Shown here: positions 34,601-41,778 of the stretch, in pieces
How positions within the stretch are numbered: the stretch's first letter is position 1
Layout: each line of letters starts with the position of its first letter
Source of the DNA: Deltaproteobacteria bacterium
GTDB taxonomy: Bacteria; Desulfobacterota; Desulfuromonadia; Geobacterales; Pseudopelobacteraceae
Assembly (NCBI GenBank): GCA_021779135.1
Contig: JAJYBH010000011.1
Coordinates: 1-43,238, forward strand
Direction: 5' to 3'
DNA: 43,238 nucleotides
Program-made: the position numbers and the translations under genes
Notes under the pieces: generated by a model
What the model saw: the letters and a program-made list of their open reading frames with translations, nothing else
What the model was told of the DNA's origin: nothing
Databases searched by the model: none

Positions 34601-35038
34601 ATGAACCAGATCCTGTTGCTTGTCCTGATGTTCTGTGGCGGTATCGCCATCGCTGTGCAGCCCTCCATCAACGGGCGTTTGGCCCAGAAGGTCGGCACGC
34701 TGGAGAGCTCGTGCATCTCCTTTGCCGTCGGCACCCTGCTCCTCCTGGTCATGGTGCTGATCGCCGGCAAAGGCTCCCTCAAGGGTGTCGTGAACTGTTC
34801 CTGGTGGGAGCTCACCGGCGGCGGCCTCGGCGCCTTTTTTGTCACCATGACCATCGTTGCCATCCCCCGCATCGGCACGACAGCGGCTCTGGCCGCAGTT
34901 ATCGGCGCCCAGTTGACCACCAGCGTCCTCCTGGACCATTTCGGACTGTTCGGTTTCCGCGCTATTCCCCTGGACGGCAAACGGGCCATCGGAGTTGCGT
35001 TGCTGATGGCGGGCACGAGCCTGATAATCAGGAAATGA
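34601..35038 (+). CDS. YdcZ-type (DMT-like) small membrane protein
   Basis: A 145-residue protein with four to five membrane helices: MNQILLLVLMFCGGIAIAVQ, CISFAVGTLLLLVMVLIAG, GAFFVTMTIVAIPRIGTTAA, and a C-terminal GVALLMAGTSLIIRK. The pattern PSINGRLAQKVGTLESSCIS marks the DUF606/YdcZ family, half-size relatives of drug/metabolite transporters. The substrate is unknown. ATG 34601 was chosen; an upstream ATG at 34538 overlaps gabD and adds charged residues only. Confidence 0.87.
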   Translation: MNQILLLVLMFCGGIAIAVQPSINGRLAQKVGTLESSCISFAVGTLLLLVMVLIAGKGSLKGVVNCSWWELTGGGLGAFFVTMTIVAIPRIGTTAALAAVIGAQLTTSVLLDHFGLFGFRAIPLDGKRAIGVALLMAGTSLIIRK

Positions 35039-35065
35039 AGATTAGCTAAAGGGTTTGAAGCTGCA

Positions 35066-35563
35066 CTATCTGCTGCTGTTCAGATAATATTCCAGAGTCT
35101 CCGGCGAAAAACCCGACATCTTGTTTGTACCGACGATGATCAGCGGCACGCCGCGCCCCCCCAGTTCCTTGTGCCGCTGCCGGGCGGCGCTGTCCTTTTC
35201 GATGTCGTACGCCACGTAGGGAATCCCCCTGCTGTTCATGTAACTCTTGGCCTGTTTGCAGTAGCCGCACCATTCGGTGACGTACATCTCCACCGTGCCG
35301 CTGAAGCGCCCTTTCCTGGGGGGTACGGATTGTGGCGCGGCATTGGAAGGCTTTTTATCGCTGCGTGCTGTCGCAGGTTGCTGCGGTGGCGCGGGAGCGA
35401 AGTCACTGTCGTTATAGACCTTCACCTTCTTGCGCTTCCGGGATGCCGGAGGAGGAGTGTCCTTGAAGGTCACCGACCCGTCTTCCGCGACCCACTGGTA
35501 CATCTCGGCGCCAGCAAGTGAAAAGGACAACAACAGGGTAATAATAGCGAGTAAAGCCCTCAT
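35066..35563 (-). CDS. Exported glutaredoxin-like protein with DUF4124
   Basis: A 165-residue protein with a signal peptide (MRALLAIITLLLSFSLAGAE), a short DUF4124 domain (YQWVAEDGSVTFKDTPP), a Lys/Pro/Ala linker and a C-terminal glutaredoxin fold with CxxC in EWCGYCKQAKSY, cis-Pro GRGVPLII and a C-terminal GFSPETLEYYL. It is likely a periplasmic thiol-disulfide protein. ATG 35563 follows GGAGGGGAAGTC; the longer frame is rejected. It converges on the YdcZ gene with a 27-base gap. Confidence 0.9.
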   Translation of the reverse strand: MRALLAIITLLLSFSLAGAEMYQWVAEDGSVTFKDTPPPASRKRKKVKVYNDSDFAPAPPQQPATARSDKKPSNAAPQSVPPRKGRFSGTVEMYVTEWCGYCKQAKSYMNSRGIPYVAYDIEKDSAARQRHKELGGRGVPLIIVGTNKMSGFSPETLEYYLNSSR

Positions 35564-35718
35564 GACTTCCCCTCCTGACAATGATGTCCTGTCCAACAGT
35601 TGATTTGGAAAGACCGCGACAATTACTCTCTCGAATTGACTCACCTGACTCTTGTGTGCGGTTATGGCATAAGCATTAGTTCTAAAAAAATCATTACAGC
35701 GAAAAAAACTGTAAAGAC

Positions 35719-35748
35719 AAAAAAGCCGTAAACATTGAGTCTACGGCT
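35719..35748 (-). terminator. Terminator of ssb
   Basis: AGCCGTA/TACGGCT hairpin with an 11-base loop (35724-35748) followed on the minus strand by six T residues. Confidence 0.75.
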
Positions 35749-35778
35749 AATTCTTTACAAACCCTATTTTTACCTACC

Positions 35779-36207
35779 CTAGAACGGAATGTCATCATCC
35801 TGGAAGGGAGGTTCTTCATAGTTGCCCGCGCCACCCGCCGGTTCGGAGGAGGTATCACTGCCGCGGCGGCTTTCCCCCTTGGGGGACAGCATCTGCATCT
35901 TGTCGCCGACAATATCGGTCGTGTAACGGTCATTGCCGCTTTTGTCCTGCCATTTTCTGGTCTGCAGGCGGCCTTCGATATAGACTGTCTTGCCTTTGGA
36001 AAGGTATTCGCCGGCGATCTCGGCCAATTTGCCCCACAGCGTAATATTGTGCCACTCCGTGCGCTCCTCCCACTCGCCCGATTTACCCTTGAATTTTTCA
36101 CTGGTAGCCAGGGAAAAACTTGCCACGGCCTGCCCGGAGGCCGTGTAGCGCACCTCCGGATCCTTGCCCAGATTTCCGATCAGCATAACTTTGTTAAGGC
36201 TTGCCAT
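35779..36207 (-). CDS. ssb: Single-stranded DNA-binding protein
   Basis: A 142-residue SSB. The OB fold begins [20 protein letters not shown] and contains [29 protein letters not shown] and [15 protein letters not shown]. The flexible linker is Ser/Gly/Pro-rich and the acidic tip DDDIPF binds partners (RecG, PriA and others). It lies next to a mobile element but has host-like character. Confidence 0.97.
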   Translation of the reverse strand: MASLNKVMLIGNLGKDPEVRYTASGQAVASFSLATSEKFKGKSGEWEERTEWHNITLWGKLAEIAGEYLSKGKTVYIEGRLQTRKWQDKSGNDRYTTDIVGDKMQMLSPKGESRRGSDTSSEPAGGAGNYEEPPFQDDDIPF

Positions 36208-36341
36208 TAGTCGATATCCCCCTCGTATATAATCTCTTTGCCATTGAAATTGTCATGCTTTCGATAGTGCGGCGCAGGATACAACATCTTGAACGTGAGG
36301 GCAAGAGCCGACTCTACTTTTGCTGGCTGCTAATATTTATC

Positions 36342-36370
36342 TTGCACAATGCATTGATTTTTGTTATTTA
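36342..36370 (+). promoter_or_regulatory. Promoter of tRNA-Arg
   Basis: TTGCAC (36342-36347), 17-base spacer and TATTTA (36365-36370). The tRNA starts 26 bases after the -10 box. Confidence 0.5.
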
Positions 36371-36396
36371 GTCTTTTCTTCAATTTAGTTTCACAT

Positions 36397-36473
36397 GCGC
36401 TTGTAGCTCAGCTGGATAGAGCAACGGACTACGAATCCGTAGGTCGGGCGTTCGAATCGCTCCAGGCGCGCCA
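36397..36473 (+). tRNA. tRNA-Arg (anticodon ACG)
   Basis: The 77-base cloverleaf folds with acceptor arms GCGCTTG/CAGGCGC (one G-U), D-arm GCTC/GAGC, anticodon stem ACGGA/TCCGT with loop CTACGAA, T-arm GGGCG/CGCTC around TTCGAAT, discriminator G and encoded CCA. The anticodon ACG reads CGN codons (A34 is normally edited to inosine). Its 3' part overlaps the end of the serine recombinase frame. Confidence 0.95.
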
Positions 36474-38048
36474 AACATCATTGAATCCGATAACTTTTTT
36501 TGAGGTTATCGGATTTTTTGTTTCTGCCGCAAACCTTATGGCCCCGACCAGTGCGCGAGAGTCTCCTGAAACCCGTACTTCCTTGCCAGTCAGTACGATT
36601 TCTTTGATCAATAGCTGAAGGTACTCCTTCGGAAACCCGCTTGTGGTGTCCAGCAACTTTTCCCTTAGCAATTCACTCCAACGCTTCACCTCTTCGGGAT
36701 CTATGGTATCCACCAGCATCTTTGGCGATAGTTGATAGTTTGCCACCTTGGCGGCAAGCTCCGCCCTTTTTGACTTATGGTCATCCATCCTCGCCTTGGT
36801 GTCTTCATCCAGGGATACGCAACCAGTCTCGATGGCATCGTACAGCTGATGGATTTTATGCTGTACGACCTTCAACTGTTTGTTCAGGTCATTGATATCC
36901 ATTCCACTGTCCTTGCTCATGCGTTGTTTCAATTCCTTTAAAATCACCGACACCCTCTCTGGAGTGAATACCTTGTCGGCCAAGGCATTCAGGATCGCCT
37001 TGTCAAAGCGTGCCATAGCTACCGGCTTGGATGAACACAGTCCGAGGTGTTTCTTGGTCTTGGTAGTACAACGGTAGTAAGCATAGGTTCCACCTTCGCC
37101 GGTACCCGTGGCCATGGTCATGGCCGCACCACACTCCCCGCATTTAAGCAAACCTGTCAACAGGCGCGGTGAAGCCAGACGTTTGGGATGTGAACGTTTG
37201 GGACTTCTCTGTTGGCGTTTGTATCGTGCCAGTTCAAACACATCTTCCGAGACGATCGGCTCCACCGGAATAATGACGACTTCACTTTCCTCTTTGGCTT
37301 GCCCCGTACGCCAATCACGCTGATTAAAGCGTTTTTCACCTTTATAAACAGTGTTGGTGAGTATCAGGTTGATAGTACAGGTACTCCAGTATTCGCCACG
37401 CCGGAGAATCTTCTTTTCATTGAGATAGGAAGCCACCCCTTTCAGACCAATATTGCGCTCAATGTACAGATCGAAGATCTGTTTCACCACCGGCGATTCC
37501 TCGGGGTTCACAATCAGTAGTTTTTTGAATCCGGACCGGGCCGGTTCGGTTGTTTCATGAATGCGATAGCCAAACGGAACCGATGAGCCGTTGAAAAAAC
37601 CGCGCTCTGCATTCTTGAGCATGCAACGCAGGGTATTGGCGCCGTTTTGCTTGCTCTGGTACTCGTCAAACAGGGCGAATTGGCTGCGCATAAGTTCGCC
37701 GGCAGCATCCTCCTGCGTTAATTGAGTTATGGATATCAGGCGGACTCGATGTTTTTTCAGTTCCACCATCAGAGCTCCCAGCTTGAGGTGATTTCTGAAA
37801 ATCCGCGAAAGATTATAAACAACAATTGCATCCACCGGTGATGGCGTGACACATGCCTCCGCCAGCATTCTCTGGAACTCTGGGCGGTTTTCATCGGTCC
37901 CAGACAGTCCCTCGTCCTTGAACTCCCCGACTATCTGGTAATTGTTCTGATTGCACCAGACTTTCATCCTGTCTATCTGGTCAGGGACTGACAGGTCGTT
38001 GTCGGCCTGTCGCCCGGTACTGACTCTTCCGTACAAAAAGTTTTTCAT
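36429..38048 (-). CDS. Large serine recombinase, 3' end inside tRNA-Arg
   Basis: A 539-residue integrase: resolvase domain with catalytic S10 (YGRVSTGRQ), a Recombinase domain, a zinc ribbon (CGECGAAM ... [17 protein letters not shown]), then a coiled-coil segment. Large serine recombinases join attP to attB. The last residues, [16 protein letters not shown], are simply the tRNA read backwards, and the stop at 36429 is within the tRNA. Before insertion the gene must have had another 3' end. ATG 38048 with AAAGGA upstream; it overlaps the preceding small ORF by four bases. Confidence 0.93.
   Translation of the reverse strand: MKNFLYGRVSTGRQADNDLSVPDQIDRMKVWCNQNNYQIVGEFKDEGLSGTDENRPEFQRMLAEACVTPSPVDAIVVYNLSRIFRNHLKLGALMVELKKHRVRLISITQLTQEDAAGELMRSQFALFDEYQSKQNGANTLRCMLKNAERGFFNGSSVPFGYRIHETTEPARSGFKKLLIVNPEESPVVKQIFDLYIERNIGLKGVASYLNEKKILRRGEYWSTCTINLILTNTVYKGEKRFNQRDWRTGQAKEESEVVIIPVEPIVSEDVFELARYKRQQRSPKRSHPKRLASPRLLTGLLKCGECGAAMTMATGTGEGGTYAYYRCTTKTKKHLGLCSSKPVAMARFDKAILNALADKVFTPERVSVILKELKQRMSKDSGMDINDLNKQLKVVQHKIHQLYDAIETGCVSLDEDTKARMDDHKSKRAELAAKVANYQLSPKMLVDTIDPEEVKRWSELLREKLLDTTSGFPKEYLQLLIKEIVLTGKEVRVSGDSRALVGAIRFAAETKNPITSKKVIGFNDVWRAWSDSNARPTDS
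36484..36519 (+). terminator. Terminator of tRNA-Arg
   Basis: AATCCGATAAC (36484-36494) pairs perfectly with GTTATCGGATT (36505-36515), followed by a T-tract. The same bases encode the penultimate residues of the recombinase frame on the other strand. Confidence 0.85.
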
Positions 38049-38230
38049 TGTGCAGGTCCTTTCGTCAGAAGGTCTTTCAACAAATCCCCGAAGTAGAGTT
38101 CAAGGAGGCCGATTTCAGCCTGGGTTACCGCACTATCGAGAAAATCAAGTCCCTCAAGGATTATCTGTTGATGCTGTTCAGTGCGGTTTTTATTGGTCCG
38201 GGCGGCCTTGTCTTGCCTGTGTTGGGGCAT
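38045..38230 (-). CDS. Small protein coupled to the serine recombinase
   Basis: A 61-residue protein, start MPQHRQDKAARTNKNRTEQH, basic N-terminus and acidic helical C-terminus (AEIGLLELYFGDLLKDLL). Its ATG is one base after the stop of a preceding small ORF; its stop overlaps the recombinase ATG. GGGGTG lies upstream. The position suggests a recombination partner (directionality factor or regulator), unproven. Confidence 0.55.
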   Translation of the reverse strand: MPQHRQDKAARTNKNRTEQHQQIILEGLDFLDSAVTQAEIGLLELYFGDLLKDLLTKGPAQ

Positions 38231-38231
38231 G

Positions 38232-38336
38232 TTACACCCCAGCCGGACAAAAACTATTGGTCTTCTCGAAAGTATACGCGGCAGCAACATTTTCGACAAT
38301 GTCCATTTTCAAATCAAGCGTATTTACAGTGGGCAT
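38232..38336 (-). CDS. 34-residue small protein heading the recombinase operon
   Basis: ATG 38336 is preceded by AGGAGG at optimal spacing (7 bases). The peptide begins MPTVNTLDLKMDIVENVAAA and ends TNSFCPAGV before TAA at 38234-38232. A TATACT -10-like box lies just ahead of the ribosome site, so the transcript leader would be very short. The next ORF starts one base after the stop. No family recognised. Confidence 0.55.
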   Translation of the reverse strand: MPTVNTLDLKMDIVENVAAAYTFEKTNSFCPAGV

Positions 38337-38383
38337 GGGTGATCCTCCTAGTATAAAGATCAGCCCCCTGTCCGGTAGAACGC

Positions 38384-38422
38384 AAAAACCCCCCAGCGGC
38401 AGTGAAAATGCCGTGGGGGGTT
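38384..38422 (-). terminator. Terminator of the tyrosine recombinase gene
   Basis: CCCCCCAGCGGCA (38389-38401) pairs with TGCCGTGGGGGG (38409-38420), with one bulged base; T5 follows on the minus strand. It insulates the downstream recombinase operon. Confidence 0.9.
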
Positions 38423-38426
38423 CGAT

Positions 38427-39272
38427 CTACTCATTGGGAACATAGCAACCGAGCGACCTGTGGTCGCCATGTCCCAGTTCACGGTTTACTTCTGCCTTTG
38501 TTGCTCCTTCAGCGAGACGTTCTTGTGCATACGCGTGCCTTTGGGCGTGCATATTGGCTTTCGCGGCACGAGTACCGCCCATTTTGTTCCACTCTTTGCT
38601 CTCTTTGTTCATTGCAGTATTCAAAGAGAGTTCCGGTGGAATCGCTCTTCCTTGGGCGTTTCCCAGAGCCTTCGCCGTGGCAGCAAGTTTGTCGAGGGCA
38701 GTAACCTGCTTGTCGTTGCGGACAGGAACCTCACGTGGTTTGCCTCCCTTGGCTCCCTGGACGTCAAGGTGCGGTTTGCCGTCCCTCATTACGACCCTGC
38801 ACGACAGCATAGCCTCCTCTTGCCGAAGACCAAAGGCGTCCCGCATTCCTGCGGTCGCGGACATCATCAAGGCGACACGGTCGCCGGCTGCAGCTTTGGC
38901 ATCCAACTGCAACCTAATCTCGGCGATCTTGTCGCAGTTGACGTTCATCGGATTCTGGCGTGATGCTCCACCAAACCCGTAAGCGGCATTATCTGTTGCG
39001 ACAATGCCGCCTTTGCCGATGGCCTGACACAGGTCACGAACATGCGACATGTAGTTTGCGCCGGTACGAGAATCCAATTTCTGATCATGCAGGCTTTGGG
39101 CGTAAGCCTGGACATGGCCAGGCTTCAGGTTCTCGATGCGCTGCAACCCAAATTGTTTCTGCGCAAATTGGCAGAACCTCTTGATTGTTTGCAGCTTGGC
39201 TTCCCGCGTTCCTTTCCCAACTGACCAGTTTTTGCCAACACGCTCCAATGCCTGTACAGACAATGGTTTCAT
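38427..39272 (-). CDS. Tyrosine recombinase (phage-integrase type)
   Basis: A 281-residue protein with an N-terminal SAM-like core-binding domain (about 5-95) and catalytic domain. Visible catalytic set: R150 (FGLRQEEAM), H242 and R245 (MHAQRHAYA), H268 or H271 (GHGDHRS) and Y277 (GCYVPNE). It resembles the Integrase_1/PF12834-type of small integrative elements. ATG 39272 has AAAGGAGG upstream; the longer frame upstream (to 39476) is not coding. It stands alone between two terminator/palindrome regions, so it may act on another site. Confidence 0.85.
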   Translation of the reverse strand: MKPLSVQALERVGKNWSVGKGTREAKLQTIKRFCQFAQKQFGLQRIENLKPGHVQAYAQSLHDQKLDSRTGANYMSHVRDLCQAIGKGGIVATDNAAYGFGGASRQNPMNVNCDKIAEIRLQLDAKAAAGDRVALMMSATAGMRDAFGLRQEEAMLSCRVVMRDGKPHLDVQGAKGGKPREVPVRNDKQVTALDKLAATAKALGNAQGRAIPPELSLNTAMNKESKEWNKMGGTRAAKANMHAQRHAYAQERLAEGATKAEVNRELGHGDHRSLGCYVPNE

Positions 39273-39573
39273 AATTTCTACCTCCTTTTGGTAATGGGCA
39301 GTTCGAGGCTGCCAAATCGATGGTTGAGTGCAGGCGACCAGACAGCTGGCGCTGTCCCCGGAACTAATCTGAGACACGAAGTACTCAGGTAGCGACGGAT
39401 CTTCACGGCTATGCGTACTGCGCCGTAGGCTACGTACGCATCTGCCAGTAGGCAGGGTGAGGCGGTCATTCAGCAATTTCTGATTGCTGCTCGAATAGGA
39501 GGGAAATTTTTGATCATCGGCTGATCATTTTAGAAACGGGTGGTAAACGCAGATGGTTGGCGGGGTTGCGGGC

Positions 39574-39601
39574 GGCGTCACTTTTCTCGAAAAGTGACGC
39601 C
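39574..39601. repeat. Perfect 28-bp palindrome
   Basis: GGCGTCACTTTTC and GAAAAGTGACGCC, 13-base arms with a two-base centre. No T-tract follows; it suits an operator or processing site. Confidence 0.85.
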
Positions 39602-39636
39602 TAAGCTTTTATATGTAAAATGTTCCTGGGTAGTAT

Positions 39637-39671
39637 GGCACGACCGGTGGTCGTGCCAGGGCCGATGGCCC
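39637..39671. repeat. Two adjacent hairpins
   Basis: GGCACGACC-GGT-GGTCGTGCC (39637-39657) is followed one base later by GGGCC-GAT-GGCCC (39659-39671), with TAT/ATA closing an outer stem (39634-39636, 39672-39674). The double hairpin folds like a structured RNA arm or cruciform. Confidence 0.8.
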
Positions 39672-39675
39672 ATAC

Positions 39676-39709
39676 AAAAAGGGAGCGTGCCGTTGCACGT
39701 CTCCCTTTT
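39676..39709. terminator. Bidirectional terminator-like hairpin
   Basis: GGGAG-CGTGC-CGTT-GCACG-T-CTCCC (39681-39705) flanked by A5 and T4. No protein gene ends here, so it may close a small RNA that includes the preceding hairpins. Confidence 0.7.
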
Positions 39710-39768
39710 CAGAACATTAATATTTTCATCAACGGATGATATCGGATCTCAAGACATTAGCCTGTGAA

Positions 39769-39806
39769 CAGAACCAATTTAACAATTGTCTTGTTAAATT
39801 GTTCTG
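39769..39806. repeat. AT-rich imperfect palindrome
   Basis: CAGAACCAATTTAACAA pairs with TTGTTAAATTGTTCTG with one bulge, loop TTGTC. Confidence 0.75.
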
Positions 39807-39899
39807 CAACCACACCCACAGACACTTCGTCACGTTATGTGTGCAAATGATAATTGAAATATCCGCCAACAAGGCGCTCTTCATAGAGTTTTAAACGCA

Positions 39900-39916
39900 C
39901 AGTCAATCATTGACTG
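39900..39916. repeat. Short perfect palindrome
   Basis: CAGTCAAT-C-ATTGACTG, eight-base arms around one base. Confidence 0.65.
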
Positions 39917-40455
39917 GAAAGTGCATGTAAAGACTGAAGAACCAATAAAGCTTCGACAGCACGAATACCAGGCCGGGCCGCAGTGTCGGGTGTTCCCGGT
40001 TTGCTGTACCTGTAAGCTCTGTCGTCGCTTTATGTTGGGGGGAGGAATTCGAATTATCAATTGCATCAAAGCGAGTGCAATGCGTTGAGATGAGATAAGA
40101 TGATCTTTGGGAGGGAGCCTGTGGAGGACAATAAAAAACCCGCAAGGCAAAGCCTGACAGGTTGGTAATTCATGACATTTTTAGCTAAACAGAACTCCGG
40201 ACAAACTTATCCCTTGGATAGTAACTGGTGCATCTGGGTAAGATTCCTAGAACCGATAAATGTTCCGGAAACGACTCTCCCGTAAGAGATAACTCACAAA
40301 AGGCTGCTGCTAAGCAGTACTTTCAAGTGAGTGGAAGTTATCATTACAATACACGCTCCAGCGGCAAAGTCAACATAAATTATCAGCTCGTATATTTTTA
40401 TCTCATTATTGGGTCTGGCCGCACAGGCTTGACAGGAGAAGTTTGTAATGCCAGT

Positions 40456-40683
40456 ATGCGTACCATGACATCAACTGCGATAGAAGAACGGCGAAAAGCC
40501 GTTAAACACAAATTGATTGATCTTGGCATGTCCTTCCGGAAATGGTGCGAACAAGCCGAAGTCAATCACAGTGTTGCAAGGGACTTGCTCACAGGCCGGA
40601 TGGACGCTTCACGGTCCAGAAACATCAAGGCCGTGAAGGATAAAATGATCGAAACCTTCGGAGAAGAGATCTTCAGAGATTAA
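40456..40683 (+). CDS. Small HTH regulator (BcepMu gp16/Ner-like)
   Basis: A 75-residue DNA-binding protein: after MRTMTSTAIEERRKAVKHKL, the helix-turn-helix is GMSFRKWCEQAEVNHSVARD followed by LLTGRMDASR, a pattern like BcepMu gp16 or Ner. It probably controls the next gene: an inverted repeat lies in that promoter 20-odd bases after its stop. The start is uncertain (no close Shine-Dalgarno; AGGAGA is 14 bases upstream); the long upstream frame from 40228 looks non-coding. Confidence 0.65.
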   Translation: MRTMTSTAIEERRKAVKHKLIDLGMSFRKWCEQAEVNHSVARDLLTGRMDASRSRNIKAVKDKMIETFGEEIFRD

Positions 40684-40697
40684 ACCAGTTTTTTTTG

Positions 40698-40727
40698 TTG
40701 ACAAACTACATACAATGTATGTACTAT
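40698..40727 (+). promoter_or_regulatory. Promoter with internal operator
   Basis: TTGACA (40698-40703), 18-base spacer and TACTAT (40722-40727). The spacer contains TACATACA-A-TGTATGTA (40707-40723), a perfect 17-base palindrome where a bound repressor would block RNA polymerase. The HTH protein just upstream is the natural candidate. Confidence 0.7.
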
Positions 40728-40760
40728 GCAATCATGGTAATACGTATCAGGAGGTGTTTC

Positions 40761-41663
40761 ATGATTGCAAACCTGGAAATGGTTCACAATAACGGGGTAC
40801 AAGTGACCGGGCGCGTCACCACTATCGAGAACATTGATACTCAGAGTGGGAGCAGTTATGCAAAGCTTACACTCGAAGATCGCTCAGGAAAACTGCTTGC
40901 TTTTGCATGGTCCGACAGTTGTCATCCATCCGATTTCTGCATCAATGACGTTGTGAAAGCCACGGGGCTATTCCAGCAACTTTCGTACAAATGTGTCCTG
41001 AAACTTCAATCCTGCGAGCAAGAGATCTATTATTCCGCAATAGACCTCTTGCCAGCTAGTCTCTGTAGCGACCCATCGCTGCTGGTCAGGCTGGAACACC
41101 TGATATCACAAATCACCATCCCCCCACTCAAGAAACTGGTAGAGGATACATTCAAAGACAATGTCCTGGTAAAGGAGTTTTTGTCTGTGCCGGCAAGCTT
41201 CCGGCATCATCACTCATACGAAGGTGGCTTGTTCAGACATAGTATCGAAGCCGCTGAAACTGTAGCAACAAGTACGGTTGGGATTTATCCACGGAACGAA
41301 CATCAGGTAGCAGTTGTTGCGGCACTTTTTCACGACCTGGGTAAAATCTGGACGCATGGCAAGAGCTTCCGCTCATTGCTTGATCACTCATACCTTAACC
41401 TGGAAATTCTCGCGCCAAGGCTGGCAGAACTTGATATGGTTTGGAGACCTGGTGCAGATATGTTGCGGCACATGCTCGTCTGTCCGCATGATAACCGCCA
41501 TGATTCACTTGTAATTGAGGAGGCCATTAGATACGCGGACCGTGCCAGTGCAGGTCTTGATGCGCGTCAGATGGCATTTGCCAACGAACCCGCCTTCAAA
41601 ACCTGCGTAAAGTTCGGAGATCGGCGGTACTGTCGCAGTCAGGAGTATAAAAGAGCTGCATAA
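40761..41663 (+). CDS. OB-fold plus HD-domain phosphohydrolase (YhaM/TraI_2-like)
   Basis: A 300-residue protein. Residues about 15-95 look like an OB-fold (VTGRVTTIENIDTQSGSSYA). An HD domain follows: FRHHHSYEGGLFRHSIEA with H160, and AALFHDLGKIWTHG with H191-D192, then later HMLVCPHD. This order is that of YhaM, a 3'-5' exoribonuclease. The HD signature also resembles TraI_2 (MOB-H) relaxases, which in integrative elements process the transfer origin, so either RNA decay or DNA processing is possible. ATG 40761 follows AGGAGGTG. Confidence 0.75.
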   Translation: MIANLEMVHNNGVQVTGRVTTIENIDTQSGSSYAKLTLEDRSGKLLAFAWSDSCHPSDFCINDVVKATGLFQQLSYKCVLKLQSCEQEIYYSAIDLLPASLCSDPSLLVRLEHLISQITIPPLKKLVEDTFKDNVLVKEFLSVPASFRHHHSYEGGLFRHSIEAAETVATSTVGIYPRNEHQVAVVAALFHDLGKIWTHGKSFRSLLDHSYLNLEILAPRLAELDMVWRPGADMLRHMLVCPHDNRHDSLVIEEAIRYADRASAGLDARQMAFANEPAFKTCVKFGDRRYCRSQEYKRAA

Positions 41664-41778
41664 AAGGTTCACAGTCGCTGACATTAACGGACGGTGCCTT
41701 CATCGTGCAGACAGATTCCTTGACGAAACACGGTAAGGAGACAGTCTGCAGCAAATTTACCGGTAATAATAATTTGCG

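Larger units (their letters stand above)
39273..40455. other. Gene-free 1.2 kb with a series of palindromes
   Basis: No frame with a ribosome site and coding character was found. The tract contains five separate inverted repeats (listed below) and, at 40133-40155, a weak minus-strand hairpin plus T6. Within a mobile element, such a region could hold the transfer origin, replication origin or regulatory RNAs. Confidence 0.55.

Noticed and set aside
39540-39767. 75-codon frame across the palindromes
   Set aside because: Composed of hairpin sequence, no Shine-Dalgarno and improbable composition.
39881-40150. 89-codon minus-strand frame
   Set aside because: Low-complexity composition, no ribosome site and no family pattern; probably chance.
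40228-40455. N-terminal extension of the HTH protein from an upstream ATG
   Set aside because: Composition unlike coding sequence, and no ribosome site; the conserved domain starts near 40456.
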